DNA from: Leucobacter aridicollis
GTDB taxonomy: Bacteria > Actinomycetota > Actinomycetes > Actinomycetales > Microbacteriaceae
DNA: 64,000 bases
Assembly: GCF_024399335.1 (NCBI RefSeq)
Contig: NZ_CP075339.1
Span: forward strand, 3,286,001 to 3,350,000
Direction of reading: 5' to 3'
The translations under genes and the position numbers were made by a program. This document shows positions 1 to 8,871 of the stretch, piece by piece; position 1 is the stretch's first letter, and the number at the start of each line of letters is the position of its first letter. Below the pieces are notes generated by a model. It had not been told where the DNA came from. It made no database searches and was given only the letters and a program-made list of their open reading frames with translations.

Positions 1-1
1 C

Positions 2-508
2 CTTTCACGGGTGACCGAGAACTCCACGCTGATCTCGGTGCTCATGACCTGCTCCTCTGCGTGGATGGAGTCTGCACTGCTCGATCCCAACGGCGGCCAA
101 CGCTGGTGCATCTACGACGAGGCCTGGCGGCTCATGTCCCACCCCGCACTGCTGCGACGGATGGACGCTCACTGGCGACTCGCACGTCACTACGGGATCG
201 CGAACATGCTGATCTTCCACAAGCTCACTGACCTGGAGAACGTCGGTGACCAGGGGTCCGCCATGCGTGCCCTCGCCAACAGTCTGTTGGCCAATGCCGA
301 GACGAGAATCATCTACCGGCAGGAATCCGACCAGCTCGGCGTCACCGCCGGAGCGCTTGGACTCACCGGTACGGAGCAGAAGCTGCTGCCGGGCCTCGGC
401 GTGGGACAGGGGCTCTGGCGCATCAAGGATCGCTCGTTCGTCTGCCAGCACCAATTACACCCCGACGAGCTGGCACTCTTCGACACGACAGGTCGGATGG
501 TGGGCTGA
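2..508 (+). CDS. VirB4/TraC-type conjugation ATPase, C-terminal part (5' truncated by window)
   Basis: This is the C-terminal end of a VirB4/TraC-like ATPase that powers a type IV secretion (conjugation) channel at the inner membrane. The reading frame stays open to the first base of the window, so the start lies upstream; the GTG at 11 is probably internal. The motif WCIYDEAWRLM near residue 35 is a typical VirB4 Walker B (DEAW), and IANMLIFHKLTDLENVG resembles the region that follows it in actinobacterial conjugative elements. The Walker A part is missing here. The next two genes follow without a gap, which fits a transfer operon. The family call is strong; nothing can be said about the N-terminal domain. 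Confidence 0.85.
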   Translation, partial: LSRVTENSTLISVLMTCSSAWMESALLDPNGGQRWCIYDEAWRLMSHPALLRRMDAHWRLARHYGIANMLIFHKLTDLENVGDQGSAMRALANSLLANAETRIIYRQESDQLGVTAGALGLTGTEQKLLPGLGVGQGLWRIKDRSFVCQHQLHPDELALFDTTGRMVG

Positions 509-1075
509 GTGCGCGCGGAGGCTCTGACGCACCTTCGCGGTATGAGCAAACGCAACACCAGAGATTCGTCGCCAGAGTCCTCCGTCAACCTTCCGATCGC
601 CAGCATCCACGTCGATGAACGCGGTGCGATGCGCGTCTCCCTCGATGGCAGAGAGTTCCCGCCTACGGGTCCGGCGTCCGAGTGGGATAGGGCTCGTTTC
701 GGTGAACTGCTCGACGCACTTTCCGCGCACCGCACGCGAACAGTTCGTGTCGAGGTGCGGGAGTACGACGGCTCCGTGTTCACCGACATTGTCCACGCCA
801 CGCGGCGCGAGCGCATGGCAGCAGAGCCTCCGGTACCCGATGCCACGCGGCGAGCGCGCCATCGGCCAACACATGAGCTGATCGAGGTTCGTGGTGCCGG
901 TTTCATTCCCGGCGAAGACGTGACGGTCGCGCTCTCGGTCTCGAGCGCGGAAGGTGCCGCTGACGGCACAGCTCGTGCAGCTATCGATCTCAGTCAGGTT
1001 GCGGATGAGAACGCAGAGTTCCTGCTGATCGGGCGCGTATCTGGCGTCATCGTCGCTGAGCGGTTGCCAGCATGA
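509..1075 (+). CDS. Conserved hypothetical protein of the transfer operon
   Basis: I do not recognise this 188-residue protein. It starts with GTG immediately after the stop of the VirB4-like gene and its stop overlaps the start of the coupling-protein gene by 4 bases (ATGA), so it is translationally linked to both. An ATG at 542 (MSKRNTRD) is an alternative start. The sequence is charged and soluble with no membrane segment or signal peptide. The only detectable pattern is a central basic stretch (RRARHRPTHE) followed by a beta-rich C-terminal half. Its position between VirB4-like and VirD4-like genes suggests a conjugation accessory role, but that is inference from context only. Confidence 0.6.
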   Translation: MRAEALTHLRGMSKRNTRDSSPESSVNLPIASIHVDERGAMRVSLDGREFPPTGPASEWDRARFGELLDALSAHRTRTVRVEVREYDGSVFTDIVHATRRERMAAEPPVPDATRRARHRPTHELIEVRGAGFIPGEDVTVALSVSSAEGAADGTARAAIDLSQVADENAEFLLIGRVSGVIVAERLPA

Positions 1076-2850
1076 CCAGCGCCCAGTCTCATAGCCGCGG
1101 TCTTGGGGATGAGCTGACCAACGCCCTCATAATTGGCCTCTTCGCACTTTTCGGTATCGCTGCCGTGCTCCGCGGGGCCGGTTCGATCGCAGCCTTTCTG
1201 ACTGGTGCTGAACGACCGGAGGTCGGTTTCGCCGGTGGCGTCAACGTGATCTTTGCCCCTGCTGATCCCGCCGCTGCTCTCGGGGCACCCGGCCTCAATA
1301 CAGCTGTCTACTGGGTCGTAGCATCCCTTCTTCTCGGTTTGCTCACCACCGCGATTGTGTGGGTCTGGGCTCGGATACGACGCCATACTCGGGCCGTCAC
1401 TTCCGACCCCCGCAAGCTTCAAGGGACCGCGAGCGGGCACGACGTCGCATCCAGCGCCTCCTCGAAGGCGCTCCTTCGTCGTGCTGCGACGCTGCGTCCT
1501 TCGCTTGAGCACCCGAAGCCGGAGGATGTGGGCTTCTTGCTTGGTCGCTCGCACGGCAAGCAGATCTGGGCGAGCGTCGAAGATTCGATCCTGTTGATCG
1601 GTCCGCCGCGCTCAGGTAAGGGGCTGCATATCGTGATCCCGGCGATCCTTGACGCGCCAGGCGCAGTCGTCACAACGTCCACTCGGCCCGACAACCTTAC
1701 GGTGACGCTCAAGGCACGAGAGCGACTTGGCCCTGTCGCGGTCTTCGACCCACAGCACCTGGCCGAAGGCGTTCCCGCCGGTCTGCGATGGTCTCCCATC
1801 CGAGGCTGCGAAGATCCGCTCACCGCGATGATTCGGGCGACTGGTCTCGCAGCGGCCACCGAACTCTCGTCCGGTGGCGTCGAAGGCGGCGGCTTCTGGG
1901 AGGGCAAGACCCGAGTCGCGCTGCAAGCGCTCCTCCACGCTGCGGCGCTCGATAACAGAACTCCGGCGGAACTCTTCCGCTGGACACTCGACCCTGCGGT
2001 GGCAGCCGAGGCCGTTGCGATCCTCACCGGCTCACCTCTCGCCGCGACGGGATGGGCAGAATCATTGGAAGCGATGCTCGATGCTGATCCGCGCACTCGC
2101 GACAGCATCTGGCAGGGCGTCTCGCTCGCTCTGGCCTCGCTCGCCGACCCCAGGGTGTTGGACGCGGTAAGCCCGACCGAGGGTGAGCACTTCGATCCGG
2201 AGCAGTTCATTCGCAGCCGCGGCACGCTGTACCTGCTCGCGACCGGAGCTGGCGCCGGAAACAGCGCTGCGCTGGTTGCCGCCTTCGTCGAAGACCTCGT
2301 TGAGACTGCTCGCCGCATGGCGGCACGATCGCCCGGTGCACGACTCGATCCCCCGCTCCTGCTCGCGCTCGATGAGATTGGGAACCTCGCGCCACTCCCT
2401 TCACTGCCGACACTCATGGCCGAAGGCGGCGGCACCGGCATCACGACGATGCCTGTGCTCCAATCGCTCGCCCAAGCACGCGACAAGTGGTCAGAGAATC
2501 AGGCGGCTGCGATCTGGGACGCAAGCATCGCGAAGATCATCCTCGGCGGTGCATCAAACTCTCGCGATCTCCAGGACCTCTCCACCCTCATCGGTGAGCG
2601 TGACGCGTTCACTGACTCCGTCACGCTTGGCGACTACGGTTCACGCTCCAATCAGCGCTCTGTCCGCAGATTGTCTATCTTGCCGCCGGATCGGATTCGG
2701 ACGCTCCCCTTCGGTATCGGCGTGATCCTGCTCCGATCGACGGCACCCATCATCACCGATCTGCATCCATGGCCGAAACGTGCTGACGGAGAGAAGCTCC
2801 TTCTCGATCGCTCGGCGATGGAAGCTCTGCTGGAGCACCCCAAGCTTTAA
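1072..2850 (+). CDS. VirD4/TraG-type coupling protein
   Basis: This type IV coupling protein (592 aa) would connect the relaxosome to the secretion channel and pump DNA during conjugation. Two membrane segments lie near the N terminus (about residues 19-45 and 83-107). A Walker A motif, LLIGPPRSGKG, follows at about residue 175. The Walker B and TraM-recognition region reads LLLALDEIGNLAPLPSLPT at about residue 430, then GGGTGITTMPVLQSLAQ, typical of the TraD/TraG C-terminal domain. It overlaps the upstream gene by 4 bases. No relaxase is visible in the window, so it may be encoded further left. Confidence 0.92.
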   Translation: MTSAQSHSRGLGDELTNALIIGLFALFGIAAVLRGAGSIAAFLTGAERPEVGFAGGVNVIFAPADPAAALGAPGLNTAVYWVVASLLLGLLTTAIVWVWARIRRHTRAVTSDPRKLQGTASGHDVASSASSKALLRRAATLRPSLEHPKPEDVGFLLGRSHGKQIWASVEDSILLIGPPRSGKGLHIVIPAILDAPGAVVTTSTRPDNLTVTLKARERLGPVAVFDPQHLAEGVPAGLRWSPIRGCEDPLTAMIRATGLAAATELSSGGVEGGGFWEGKTRVALQALLHAAALDNRTPAELFRWTLDPAVAAEAVAILTGSPLAATGWAESLEAMLDADPRTRDSIWQGVSLALASLADPRVLDAVSPTEGEHFDPEQFIRSRGTLYLLATGAGAGNSAALVAAFVEDLVETARRMAARSPGARLDPPLLLALDEIGNLAPLPSLPTLMAEGGGTGITTMPVLQSLAQARDKWSENQAAAIWDASIAKIILGGASNSRDLQDLSTLIGERDAFTDSVTLGDYGSRSNQRSVRRLSILPPDRIRTLPFGIGVILLRSTAPIITDLHPWPKRADGEKLLLDRSAMEALLEHPKL

Positions 2851-2930
2851 CAAGCACGGGTGACGACCGTGCACCTACCTGTCGCAACGGCCGAACAAAC
2901 GCGGCCGCCTGACCAGACAGGAAGAGCATC

Positions 2931-3389
2931 ATGTCGATCCACACACAAGAGTCCGTCTCGGGATTCGTCACCTCAGAACCGCAGCTGACAGTCTCGGCCA
3001 ACGGGAACCCCCGCCTCTACTTCCGTTTCGGGCAGGAGCACTTCCGCCGCGAGGAGGACGGCACCTTCACACAACTGGAGTCGAGCTTTCACCACCTCGT
3101 CATGTTCGGGCGTTCCGCCGAACGCGCTTCAGAGCGATTCTCCAAAGGCGACAACTTCATTGCCGAGGGATACCAGCGGCCCGTGAGCTACGAGCGCGAA
3201 GGTCAAAGCGTTGAGAGCGAGGAGTTCGTCGCGAAGCGCATCGGCCACGATGCCGCACGCACCCGCTACGAAGTCGACCGCTCACCCCGTAAGGCAGCTT
3301 CGCGGAGCAGCGCCGACAAAGAACAGCGCCGCGCATTCGCACCTCGATCCTCTGGGACCGTAAACGGTGCCCCATCTCTCGGGCACTGA
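2931..3389 (+). CDS. ssb: Single-stranded DNA-binding protein (SSB-like, element-borne)
   Basis: This 152-residue protein has an SSB-type OB fold: an N-terminal ESVSGFVTSEPQLTVSANGN, then LYFRFGQE, then HHLVMFGRSAERASERFSKGDNFIAEG, which matches the SSB pattern of strand, conserved aromatic and GD-turn. The C-terminal tail is basic and lacks the acidic DDDIPF-type tip used by housekeeping SSBs to recruit partners. Plasmid and ICE-borne SSBs coat transferred single strands. A purine-rich GACAGGAAGAG lies upstream of the ATG. It sits 80 bases after the coupling protein and just before a DUF4913 gene, an arrangement common in actinobacterial mobile elements. Confidence 0.82.
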   Translation: MSIHTQESVSGFVTSEPQLTVSANGNPRLYFRFGQEHFRREEDGTFTQLESSFHHLVMFGRSAERASERFSKGDNFIAEGYQRPVSYEREGQSVESEEFVAKRIGHDAARTRYEVDRSPRKAASRSSADKEQRRAFAPRSSGTVNGAPSLGH

Positions 3390-3407
3390 GCCGGATCGGA
3401 GCAGCAC

Positions 3408-3974
3408 ATGAACGAGCACAGCGCCCCCGGCGAGGGTAACGAGAACATCCAGGCTGAGCAGTTTGAGCCGGATCTCGTCGCAGAGCCACCGCATCCCATC
3501 AACTGGAATCTACTCACATCGCAAGACCTTGAGGAAGAACTTCTCGAACTCAATCGCTGGGTGAATTGGCTCCGCACCGAGTACGGCCTGCCCGCCGCAG
3601 TGATTCCACCGGTATGGCATCGTCACCCCGAGCTGCTCTGGGAGCTTTCCGCCCTCCACCTGCATTGGCTATGCGCCTACGACCCCAACCAAGACGGCTC
3701 AGCACCGTTCGGATGGCACCGCGACTTCGCAGAGGCTCGTCAGCGTCTGCGCGACTGGGTGACGGCCAGCGGCACGCGGCTTGACCGAGATCGACCGACG
3801 CGGCAAACCGTCTGGCCAGGCGAGGAACGCACCGTCCACATCGTGGAGGAGGCCATCATGGATCGGGATGCTGACTTCGTACAGTTCGTGCTCGAACAGG
3901 TTGAGGCGCGTAGGGCCGCAGAGGATGCGTTCTACGCAAGCATCGGCGCGAGAACGGATGAGACGCCCAATTGA
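3408..3974 (+). CDS. DUF4913 domain protein
   Basis: This 188-residue soluble protein resembles DUF4913, a tryptophan-rich domain found almost only on actinobacterial plasmids and integrated elements and of unknown function. The diagnostic region is about residues 46-130: LNRWVNWLRTEY, PVWHRHPELLWELSALHLHW, then FGWHRDFAEARQRLRDW. It follows the SSB gene by 18 bases and is probably co-transcribed with it. No catalytic motif is visible. A downstream gap of about 125 bases separates it from the convergent MFS gene, marking the end of the transfer/replication module. Confidence 0.75.
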   Translation: MNEHSAPGEGNENIQAEQFEPDLVAEPPHPINWNLLTSQDLEEELLELNRWVNWLRTEYGLPAAVIPPVWHRHPELLWELSALHLHWLCAYDPNQDGSAPFGWHRDFAEARQRLRDWVTASGTRLDRDRPTRQTVWPGEERTVHIVEEAIMDRDADFVQFVLEQVEARRAAEDAFYASIGARTDETPN

Positions 3975-4099
3975 GGTCGTCTGATCGACGAGCCCCCGGT
4001 TGAGATGGATGCGTGCTTCATTCGCAGAGTGCCGCCAGCAGGATGGATTGATCCTCGTCGACGCTTGCGGTGGTCCGCTCGACACCCGACTTGCTTCCT

Positions 4100-5368
4100 T
4101 CAGCCAGCGTCCAACGGGTGCTCCTCTTCGGTCTGCCGCATCCGTCCTGCCAGGAGCGCGATCACCGCGAGAATCGGTGGAACGGCCCCAGCGATCACGA
4201 AAATTGCGGGGATCGGCACCAGCAACGAGAGCGGTCCGGCAACGGCGATCGACACGGGCATGAACGCGATCGAGACGAAGAAGTCGAGGCTGGCGACCCG
4301 CCCGATCATGTCCAGCGGCACCAACCGTTGCAGCAACGTGCCCCATACGACCACGCCCGCGCCTGTGAGCGCACCGACGAGGAAGAGCGCTGCGAGCATC
4401 AAGAGGAGGTTGTCGACAACGCCGATGACCACCAAGGGAAGGGTGCCAACACCCCAGCAGAGAATCATGAATGTCAGGTAGCGGCGTGGGAGCTTCAGGG
4501 ATGAGACGATCAGCGAGCCGACGGCGCCCCCGATCCCATACGCGGCCAGGAGGAACCCGAAGGTGGCTTCAGCTTCCACGAATCGGTCGCGAGTAAGGAA
4601 CGGCAGAAGCACCTCGATCGGTCCTTGGATGATGAGCGCGAGCCCCGAACCGAAGATGAGCGTCCACAGGAGCCAGCGCGTGCGAACGACATATCCCACG
4701 CCCGCTCGGAGATCGCGCCAGACACTCACTCGTTCTTCGAGCGGCGTGACCGAGGGGTGCTCGTCGCGTCGGCTGAGGAACAGGGTGATGACGAAAGCGA
4801 TCATGTATGAGGCTGCGACGATGACGACGCCGATGGCCGGGAAGAAGATGCCGACGATGACGCCGCCAAGCGCTGGTCCGAGCCCTTGCCCCATCGTCGG
4901 CCTGAGCGCACCTTCGAGCCCGTTCGCGGCCAGCAGCTGATCGGGTGGGAGTACCTGCGGCAGGTACGCACTATACGCCGGGTAGAAGAAGGCGCTGCCT
5001 GCCCCCATTGCGAAGGACGCGACACCGACATGCCAGAGTTCGACGTTGCCGGTGAGCGAGAGGACTGCGACGGCCGATATGACGGCCGCAATCACTCCCT
5101 GAACGGTAATGATAATGCGGCGCTTGGACAACCGGTCTGCGACGACACCACCAACGATCGAGAACGCGAAGAGGCCCAGGCTCATCCCGGTCGCGACAGC
5201 TGAGAGCGCAAGCGGACTATCATCGAGCGCAAGCACTTGGAACACCATGACGATGGTCCACATGCCAGTCCCGAAGACCTCGATGCCGACCGCGGCAAAC
5301 AACAGTCGGTAGTCCCGTGAAGTCAGGGGGCGAAGTGCGCGCACTCGGCGGAGACTCTTGCTTTTCAT
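4100..5368 (-). CDS. MFS drug exporter of the DHA3 type (Mef-like)
   Basis: This 422-residue major facilitator has about 12 membrane segments and the motif GGVVADRLSKRRIII in the loop between TM2 and TM3, as in proton-driven drug exporters of the DHA3 group that includes macrolide pump Mef. It overlaps the upstream ABC-F gene by 4 bases (ATGA), so both are made from one mRNA. An exporter paired with an ABC-F ribosome-protection protein is the same logic as the streptococcal mef-msr(D) operon, though gene order is reversed here. Substrate specificity cannot be read from sequence; macrolides are inferred from the partner and the leader peptide. Confidence 0.85.
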   Translation of the reverse strand: MKSKSLRRVRALRPLTSRDYRLLFAAVGIEVFGTGMWTIVMVFQVLALDDSPLALSAVATGMSLGLFAFSIVGGVVADRLSKRRIIITVQGVIAAVISAVAVLSLTGNVELWHVGVASFAMGAGSAFFYPAYSAYLPQVLPPDQLLAANGLEGALRPTMGQGLGPALGGVIVGIFFPAIGVVIVAASYMIAFVITLFLSRRDEHPSVTPLEERVSVWRDLRAGVGYVVRTRWLLWTLIFGSGLALIIQGPIEVLLPFLTRDRFVEAEATFGFLLAAYGIGGAVGSLIVSSLKLPRRYLTFMILCWGVGTLPLVVIGVVDNLLLMLAALFLVGALTGAGVVVWGTLLQRLVPLDMIGRVASLDFFVSIAFMPVSIAVAGPLSLLVPIPAIFVIAGAVPPILAVIALLAGRMRQTEEEHPLDAG

Positions 5369-7020
5369 ACCCGCACCTCACTTTCTGCCATCGCGCTGAG
5401 TTGCAGCTGCGGCCAGGCGGCAACGTCGCGAAGAAGCTGACGGTCATGCGTCGACACGACCACCGCCGCCTGGGTTGCTCCGAGCGCCTCGGTGAGTTCA
5501 TCGACGAGCGCGATCGAGAGGTGATTAGTGGGTTCGTCGAGCAACAACACGTGCGGGCGGGCCGCGAGAACTAAAGCCAGGTCGAGGCGACGCTGTTGCC
5601 CCATCGAGAGTTCACCGACGCGTTTACCTGCCTCGCGTGAGCGGAGTAGGCCGAGGCCTGACAGGCCGACCGCCTCCGACGCACGTACCGTTCCTGCAGA
5701 GACCAGCCCGTCGACGTGATTCGCGTATACGTCGCTCGCTCGGAGGTCTCGCGGTAGAGCCGTCTCTTGCCGAAGGAAGCCTACCCGTGTACTGCGGGAC
5801 GCGCGAACGGTTCCAGTGTCCGCTGAGAGTTCACCCGCCGTTACGCTCAAGAGTGTTGATTTGCCTGCCCCGTTCGGCCCGGTCACCGCGAGTCTGGAGC
5901 GGTGCGACAGCGTGAACGACACCGGCTCTGCCAGTCGTCCGTCGACACTGACTTGCTCAACACTCAGGAGTGCCGCGCCGGTTCGCGTGGGCAGCTCAGG
6001 GAACCGGAAATGCTGCGGCGGTTCCGGCACGGTCACCGCATGCGCTTCGAGTGCTTCCTGACGTCGGTGTACGCTCTGCACCAGCCCGCCCGCGCGAGTC
6101 GCGCGACCGTGTTTGTTCGTACCCTTCTCGGGTCGCCACCCCGACACGAGTCGGTTCTGGGCAGCACTCAAACTGTCCTGCAGCCGCGCGTGCTCAGATT
6201 GCTGGCGCTCGTATTCCTGCTCCCAACGCTCCCGTTCGGCGACGCGCCCCTCACGGTACCCGTCATACCCGTTGCCATACACGCGCGGGCGCTTATCAGG
6301 TGTCGGATCGAGGTCGACGATCGTCTCGGCGACGTCGGCCAAGAGCGCTCGATCATGACTGACGATGACGATACCGCCACTGCGCGCTTTGAGCTGTGTG
6401 GTCAAGAATTCGAGCCCACTGCGGTCGAGATGGTTCGTGGGCTCGTCGAGCAGGAGAAAGTCGTCATCGGCACCCAAGAGGCACGCTAATCGCACCCGGT
6501 ACCGTTGACCCACAGAGAGATCGGCGAGCAATCTGTCCATGTCAGTCTCAGCTTCGAGCGCTTCGAGCGCGACCTGCACGCGACGCTCGGCATCCCATGC
6601 ATTCAGTGCTTCGGCATGCTCTAGCGATGTTTCATACTGCTCAGCGGCGTCAGCACTGCCTTCTGCGAGGGCGACGGCGGCATCGTCGAGGGCTGCCAAG
6701 GCAGCGAGCGATTCGGCAATTGCCTCCGCGACGGCCTGCCCGACGGTTCGGTGGTCGGAGGCTTCCATCTCCTGTTCAGCGAGACCGAGCGTGCCGATGC
6801 GTTGGACTTCGCCACCGTCCGGCGGCAGGGTGCCCGCAAGTACGTGCAGGAGTGTGGATTTGCCACGGCCGTTCTCTCCAACGATCGCTACGCGAGACGA
6901 AGCAGTGATGACGAGATCGACATGGTTGAGAACTGATGTGGCGCCTCGCATGACGGAAACGTCGGAGGCGGTAAGTTGCGCGCGATGGCGCGCCGGAATA
7001 TGACGTGTGGGGGTAAGCAT
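5365..7020 (-). CDS. ABC-F family ribosomal protection-type ATPase
   Basis: This 551-residue soluble protein has two ABC domains and no membrane segment, which defines the ABC-F family. Domain 1 has GENGRGKS at about residue 50, signature LSVGQ and Walker B LLLDEPTNHLD. Domain 2 has GPNGAGKS, signature LSMGQ and LLLDEPTNHLS. The charged inter-domain linker (about residues 250-330) is the part that reaches toward the ribosomal P site in antibiotic-resistance ABC-Fs such as Msr, Vga and Lsa. The start ATG has GAAGGA five bases upstream. It heads a two-gene operon with the MFS gene and lies 138 bases downstream of a six-codon leader ORF. It could instead be a housekeeping ABC-F, but location on a mobile element argues for resistance. 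Confidence 0.88.
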   Translation of the reverse strand: MLTPTRHIPARHRAQLTASDVSVMRGATSVLNHVDLVITASSRVAIVGENGRGKSTLLHVLAGTLPPDGGEVQRIGTLGLAEQEMEASDHRTVGQAVAEAIAESLAALAALDDAAVALAEGSADAAEQYETSLEHAEALNAWDAERRVQVALEALEAETDMDRLLADLSVGQRYRVRLACLLGADDDFLLLDEPTNHLDRSGLEFLTTQLKARSGGIVIVSHDRALLADVAETIVDLDPTPDKRPRVYGNGYDGYREGRVAERERWEQEYERQQSEHARLQDSLSAAQNRLVSGWRPEKGTNKHGRATRAGGLVQSVHRRQEALEAHAVTVPEPPQHFRFPELPTRTGAALLSVEQVSVDGRLAEPVSFTLSHRSRLAVTGPNGAGKSTLLSVTAGELSADTGTVRASRSTRVGFLRQETALPRDLRASDVYANHVDGLVSAGTVRASEAVGLSGLGLLRSREAGKRVGELSMGQQRRLDLALVLAARPHVLLLDEPTNHLSIALVDELTEALGATQAAVVVSTHDRQLLRDVAAWPQLQLSAMAESEVRV

Positions 7021-7111
7021 TCGAATCCTTCGGAACGACGCACCACGAAAAACCGTGAGGCAACGAGTACGTCAATGACGGCGACCTCAAAAGGGTCAGA
7101 ACGAGCGACCG

Positions 7112-7142
7112 CCGCTGGCTCGGATATTCTCAACGAGCGCGG
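7112..7142 (-). promoter_or_regulatory. Hairpin between leader peptide and ABC-F gene
   Basis: On the minus strand the sequence between the leader stop and the ABC-F start folds into a stem: CCGC and CTCG in the 5' arm pair with CGAG and GCGG in the 3' arm around a 14-base loop. It starts 16 bases after the leader stop codon, so a ribosome stalled on the leader would compete with it. There is no U-run directly after it, so it may be an anti-terminator or translational element rather than a terminator. Confidence 0.45.
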
Positions 7143-7158
7143 TAGGCCTGCTCCGTCA

Positions 7159-7179
7159 TTACAGGAAGTACAAATGCAT
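7159..7179 (-). CDS. Leader peptide MHLYFL upstream of ABC-F/MFS operon
   Basis: A six-codon ORF (ATG CAT TTG TAC TTC CTG TAA) encodes MHLYFL. It closely resembles, in length and hydrophobic/aromatic make-up, the leader MYLIFM that I recall preceding msr(D) in streptococci, where drug-dependent stalling releases transcription attenuation. A GAGGT element lies 11 bases before the ATG. Alternatively TAGACT six bases before the ATG could be a -10 box giving a leaderless start. The role is inferred from position and resemblance. Confidence 0.6.
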   Translation of the reverse strand: MHLYFL

Positions 7180-7274
7180 GCACCTAGTCTACCTCATAGA
7201 ACATAGGCTCACCGAAAGAAGCCCAGTCGCTCATCATGTGGCGAAACGCTCCCTGCTGTGCGAACTTACCGGTT

Positions 7275-7649
7275 CTATGAACCCCTGACAAGCGATCGAT
7301 TTCCTATCGGAAGCGACTTAGACTCGGTCGCAGCCTCTCGCCCTTCAATCCTCTCCCGATACCGAGCACGGCTCAGAAGTGCCACGCTGATCGGGCCGAT
7401 CGCGATGAATTTCAACGCGTTCCAGACGCACAGTAGGACGACGAGGTTGAACCATCCTGGCGCGCCGTCGCCGATCGCAGATGAGCACCAATGCGCCAGC
7501 ACGATGTACGGCGCGGCCAAGAGCATCGCGGGAATGCCCCATTTCAGGCCACGGCGCTGCCGGATCCGGCCCAACACAATGTTCGTGGGTGCGTATCGCT
7601 GCAGGACTGCGTAGATGAAGCTGCTGACCGTCAAAATCAAACGGATCAT
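7275..7649 (-). CDS. Small membrane protein (often annotated sulfate permease-like)
   Basis: From the ATG at 7649 this encodes a 124-residue protein starting MIRLILTVSSFIYAVLQRY. GAGAGG seven bases upstream supports this start over a longer frame that begins near 7805. Hydrophobic segments lie at about residues 37-58 and 66-90, and a Lys/Arg-rich motif GRIRQRRGLKWG sits between the first amphipathic stretch and the first membrane segment. I recall similar short actinobacterial proteins carrying the label sulfate permease, but no SulP or CysTW domain is visible, so I do not endorse that function. It sits between the resistance operon and the dprA homologue as element cargo. Confidence 0.65.
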   Translation of the reverse strand: MIRLILTVSSFIYAVLQRYAPTNIVLGRIRQRRGLKWGIPAMLLAAPYIVLAHWCSSAIGDGAPGWFNLVVLLCVWNALKFIAIGPISVALLSRARYRERIEGREAATESKSLPIGNRSLVRGS

Positions 7650-7848
7650 GATGGGGCCTCTCGTCACGCGTCGATCTCCGTCGAGGAAGCAGCATGTGAA
7701 TCGAGCGCCCGAGAGGGCCGCCCCGAAGGGCCCGCAGAGTTGAGAACCTGCTTCGTCTCCCAGGGTACGCCTGCTCCGCATGAGGCAACAAGGGGGGGGC
7801 AGCATTCGCGCACCTTCTCAGTGAGATCTCACCTCGAAGGAGGCCATC

Positions 7849-8871
7849 ATGCCAACGCTCTCGAACCTCGCTACAGATGAGCGAACTGCCCGCCAAGTGC
7901 TGTCATTGATCGGCACTCCGAACGACGCCGCAACGGGCGCACTCCTCGAACGAGTCGGTGGGGTCGAGCTGATCGCTCTGATCGAGCGCGACACCGCGAT
8001 TCCCGGGATGGATCGAGTCGAGGCAGCAGTCTGGCGAGATCGATTGCAATCACGAGCGAATCCCGATCAGGTGGCCTCGCGGTTGCTCGCTGAGAACGAC
8101 TATCGGGTGCTTGTACCCGAGGACTCAGAGTGGCCCGCCGCCCTCAACGATCTCCGCGAGCGAGCCCCGTACGCGCTCTGGGCTGCGGGACACGCAGAAC
8201 TCCTCATCGCGCAGCCTTCCCACCTGATCACGATCACTGGCGCCCGGGCAGCGACCGCTTACGGCGTGCACGTTGCCGAGGACATCTCCAGCGAGCTGGC
8301 TCGAAATGGCAAGACCCTCGTCGCCGGTGCTGCCTACGGTATCGAAAGCTCCGTGCACAGGTCCGCGCTCATCGAGAGCGGCAACACGATCGCGGTGCTT
8401 GCCTCAGGCGTCGACCGCCCATACCCCGCAGGTCATGCAGACCTCATTGTGAGCGTGTCACGCCAAGGTCTGGTGCTCTCTGAGCTACCGCCCGGTGTCA
8501 GCCCGACCCGGCAGCGTTTTCTGGATCGTTCGCGCATTCTCGCCGCGCTCTCTGGTGCCACCATCGTCGTTGAAGCGGGGTTTCGGTCTGGAACGCTGCA
8601 CACAGCGCGGGAGGCCGTACTCCTGGGTCGCATCGTTGGCGCTGTCCCCGGGCCCGTTACCTCCGCCGCCAGCGCCGGTACGAATCACCTGCTGCAGGAC
8701 GGGAGCGCGCACGTCGTCACCAATGCATCGGACGTCACGCGGATGCTTGACACTGCGAACACCCCCAAGCGGAGTGTCATCCACCTGGGTGCGTCGCGTG
8801 CTGTAGCCGCTATCTCATCGTTGGGATCTCCACGACGAGACTCTTTCGCAGTTCATCCAGGTCAACCCTGA
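7849..8871 (+). CDS. dprA: DprA/Smf-family DNA-processing protein
   Basis: This 340-residue protein has the DprA Rossmann-like core. ITGARAATAYGVHVAEDISSEL corresponds to the conserved nucleotide-binding start, followed by VAGAAYGIESSVHRSAL (canonical SGlAxGIDxxAHxxAL), then RSRILAALSGATIVVEAGFRSG (canonical RNRIIaglS...VEA..kSG) and GPVTSAASAGTNHLLQDGSAH. DprA normally loads RecA on incoming single-stranded DNA. The N-terminal part (residues 1-90) resembles a SAM-like region, and the C-terminal winged helix is short or absent. A GGAGG lies five bases before the ATG. It is unusual cargo beside an integrase and its 3' end overlaps the excisionase gene tail-to-tail by 62 bases. Confidence 0.85.
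   Translation: MPTLSNLATDERTARQVLSLIGTPNDAATGALLERVGGVELIALIERDTAIPGMDRVEAAVWRDRLQSRANPDQVASRLLAENDYRVLVPEDSEWPAALNDLRERAPYALWAAGHAELLIAQPSHLITITGARAATAYGVHVAEDISSELARNGKTLVAGAAYGIESSVHRSALIESGNTIAVLASGVDRPYPAGHADLIVSVSRQGLVLSELPPGVSPTRQRFLDRSRILAALSGATIVVEAGFRSGTLHTAREAVLLGRIVGAVPGPVTSAASAGTNHLLQDGSAHVVTNASDVTRMLDTANTPKRSVIHLGASRAVAAISSLGSPRRDSFAVHPGQP

Noticed and set aside
7275..7649. Sulfate permease function for the small membrane protein
   Set aside because: It has only two clear membrane segments and no SulP or other sulfate-transport motif, so only a membrane-protein call is kept.
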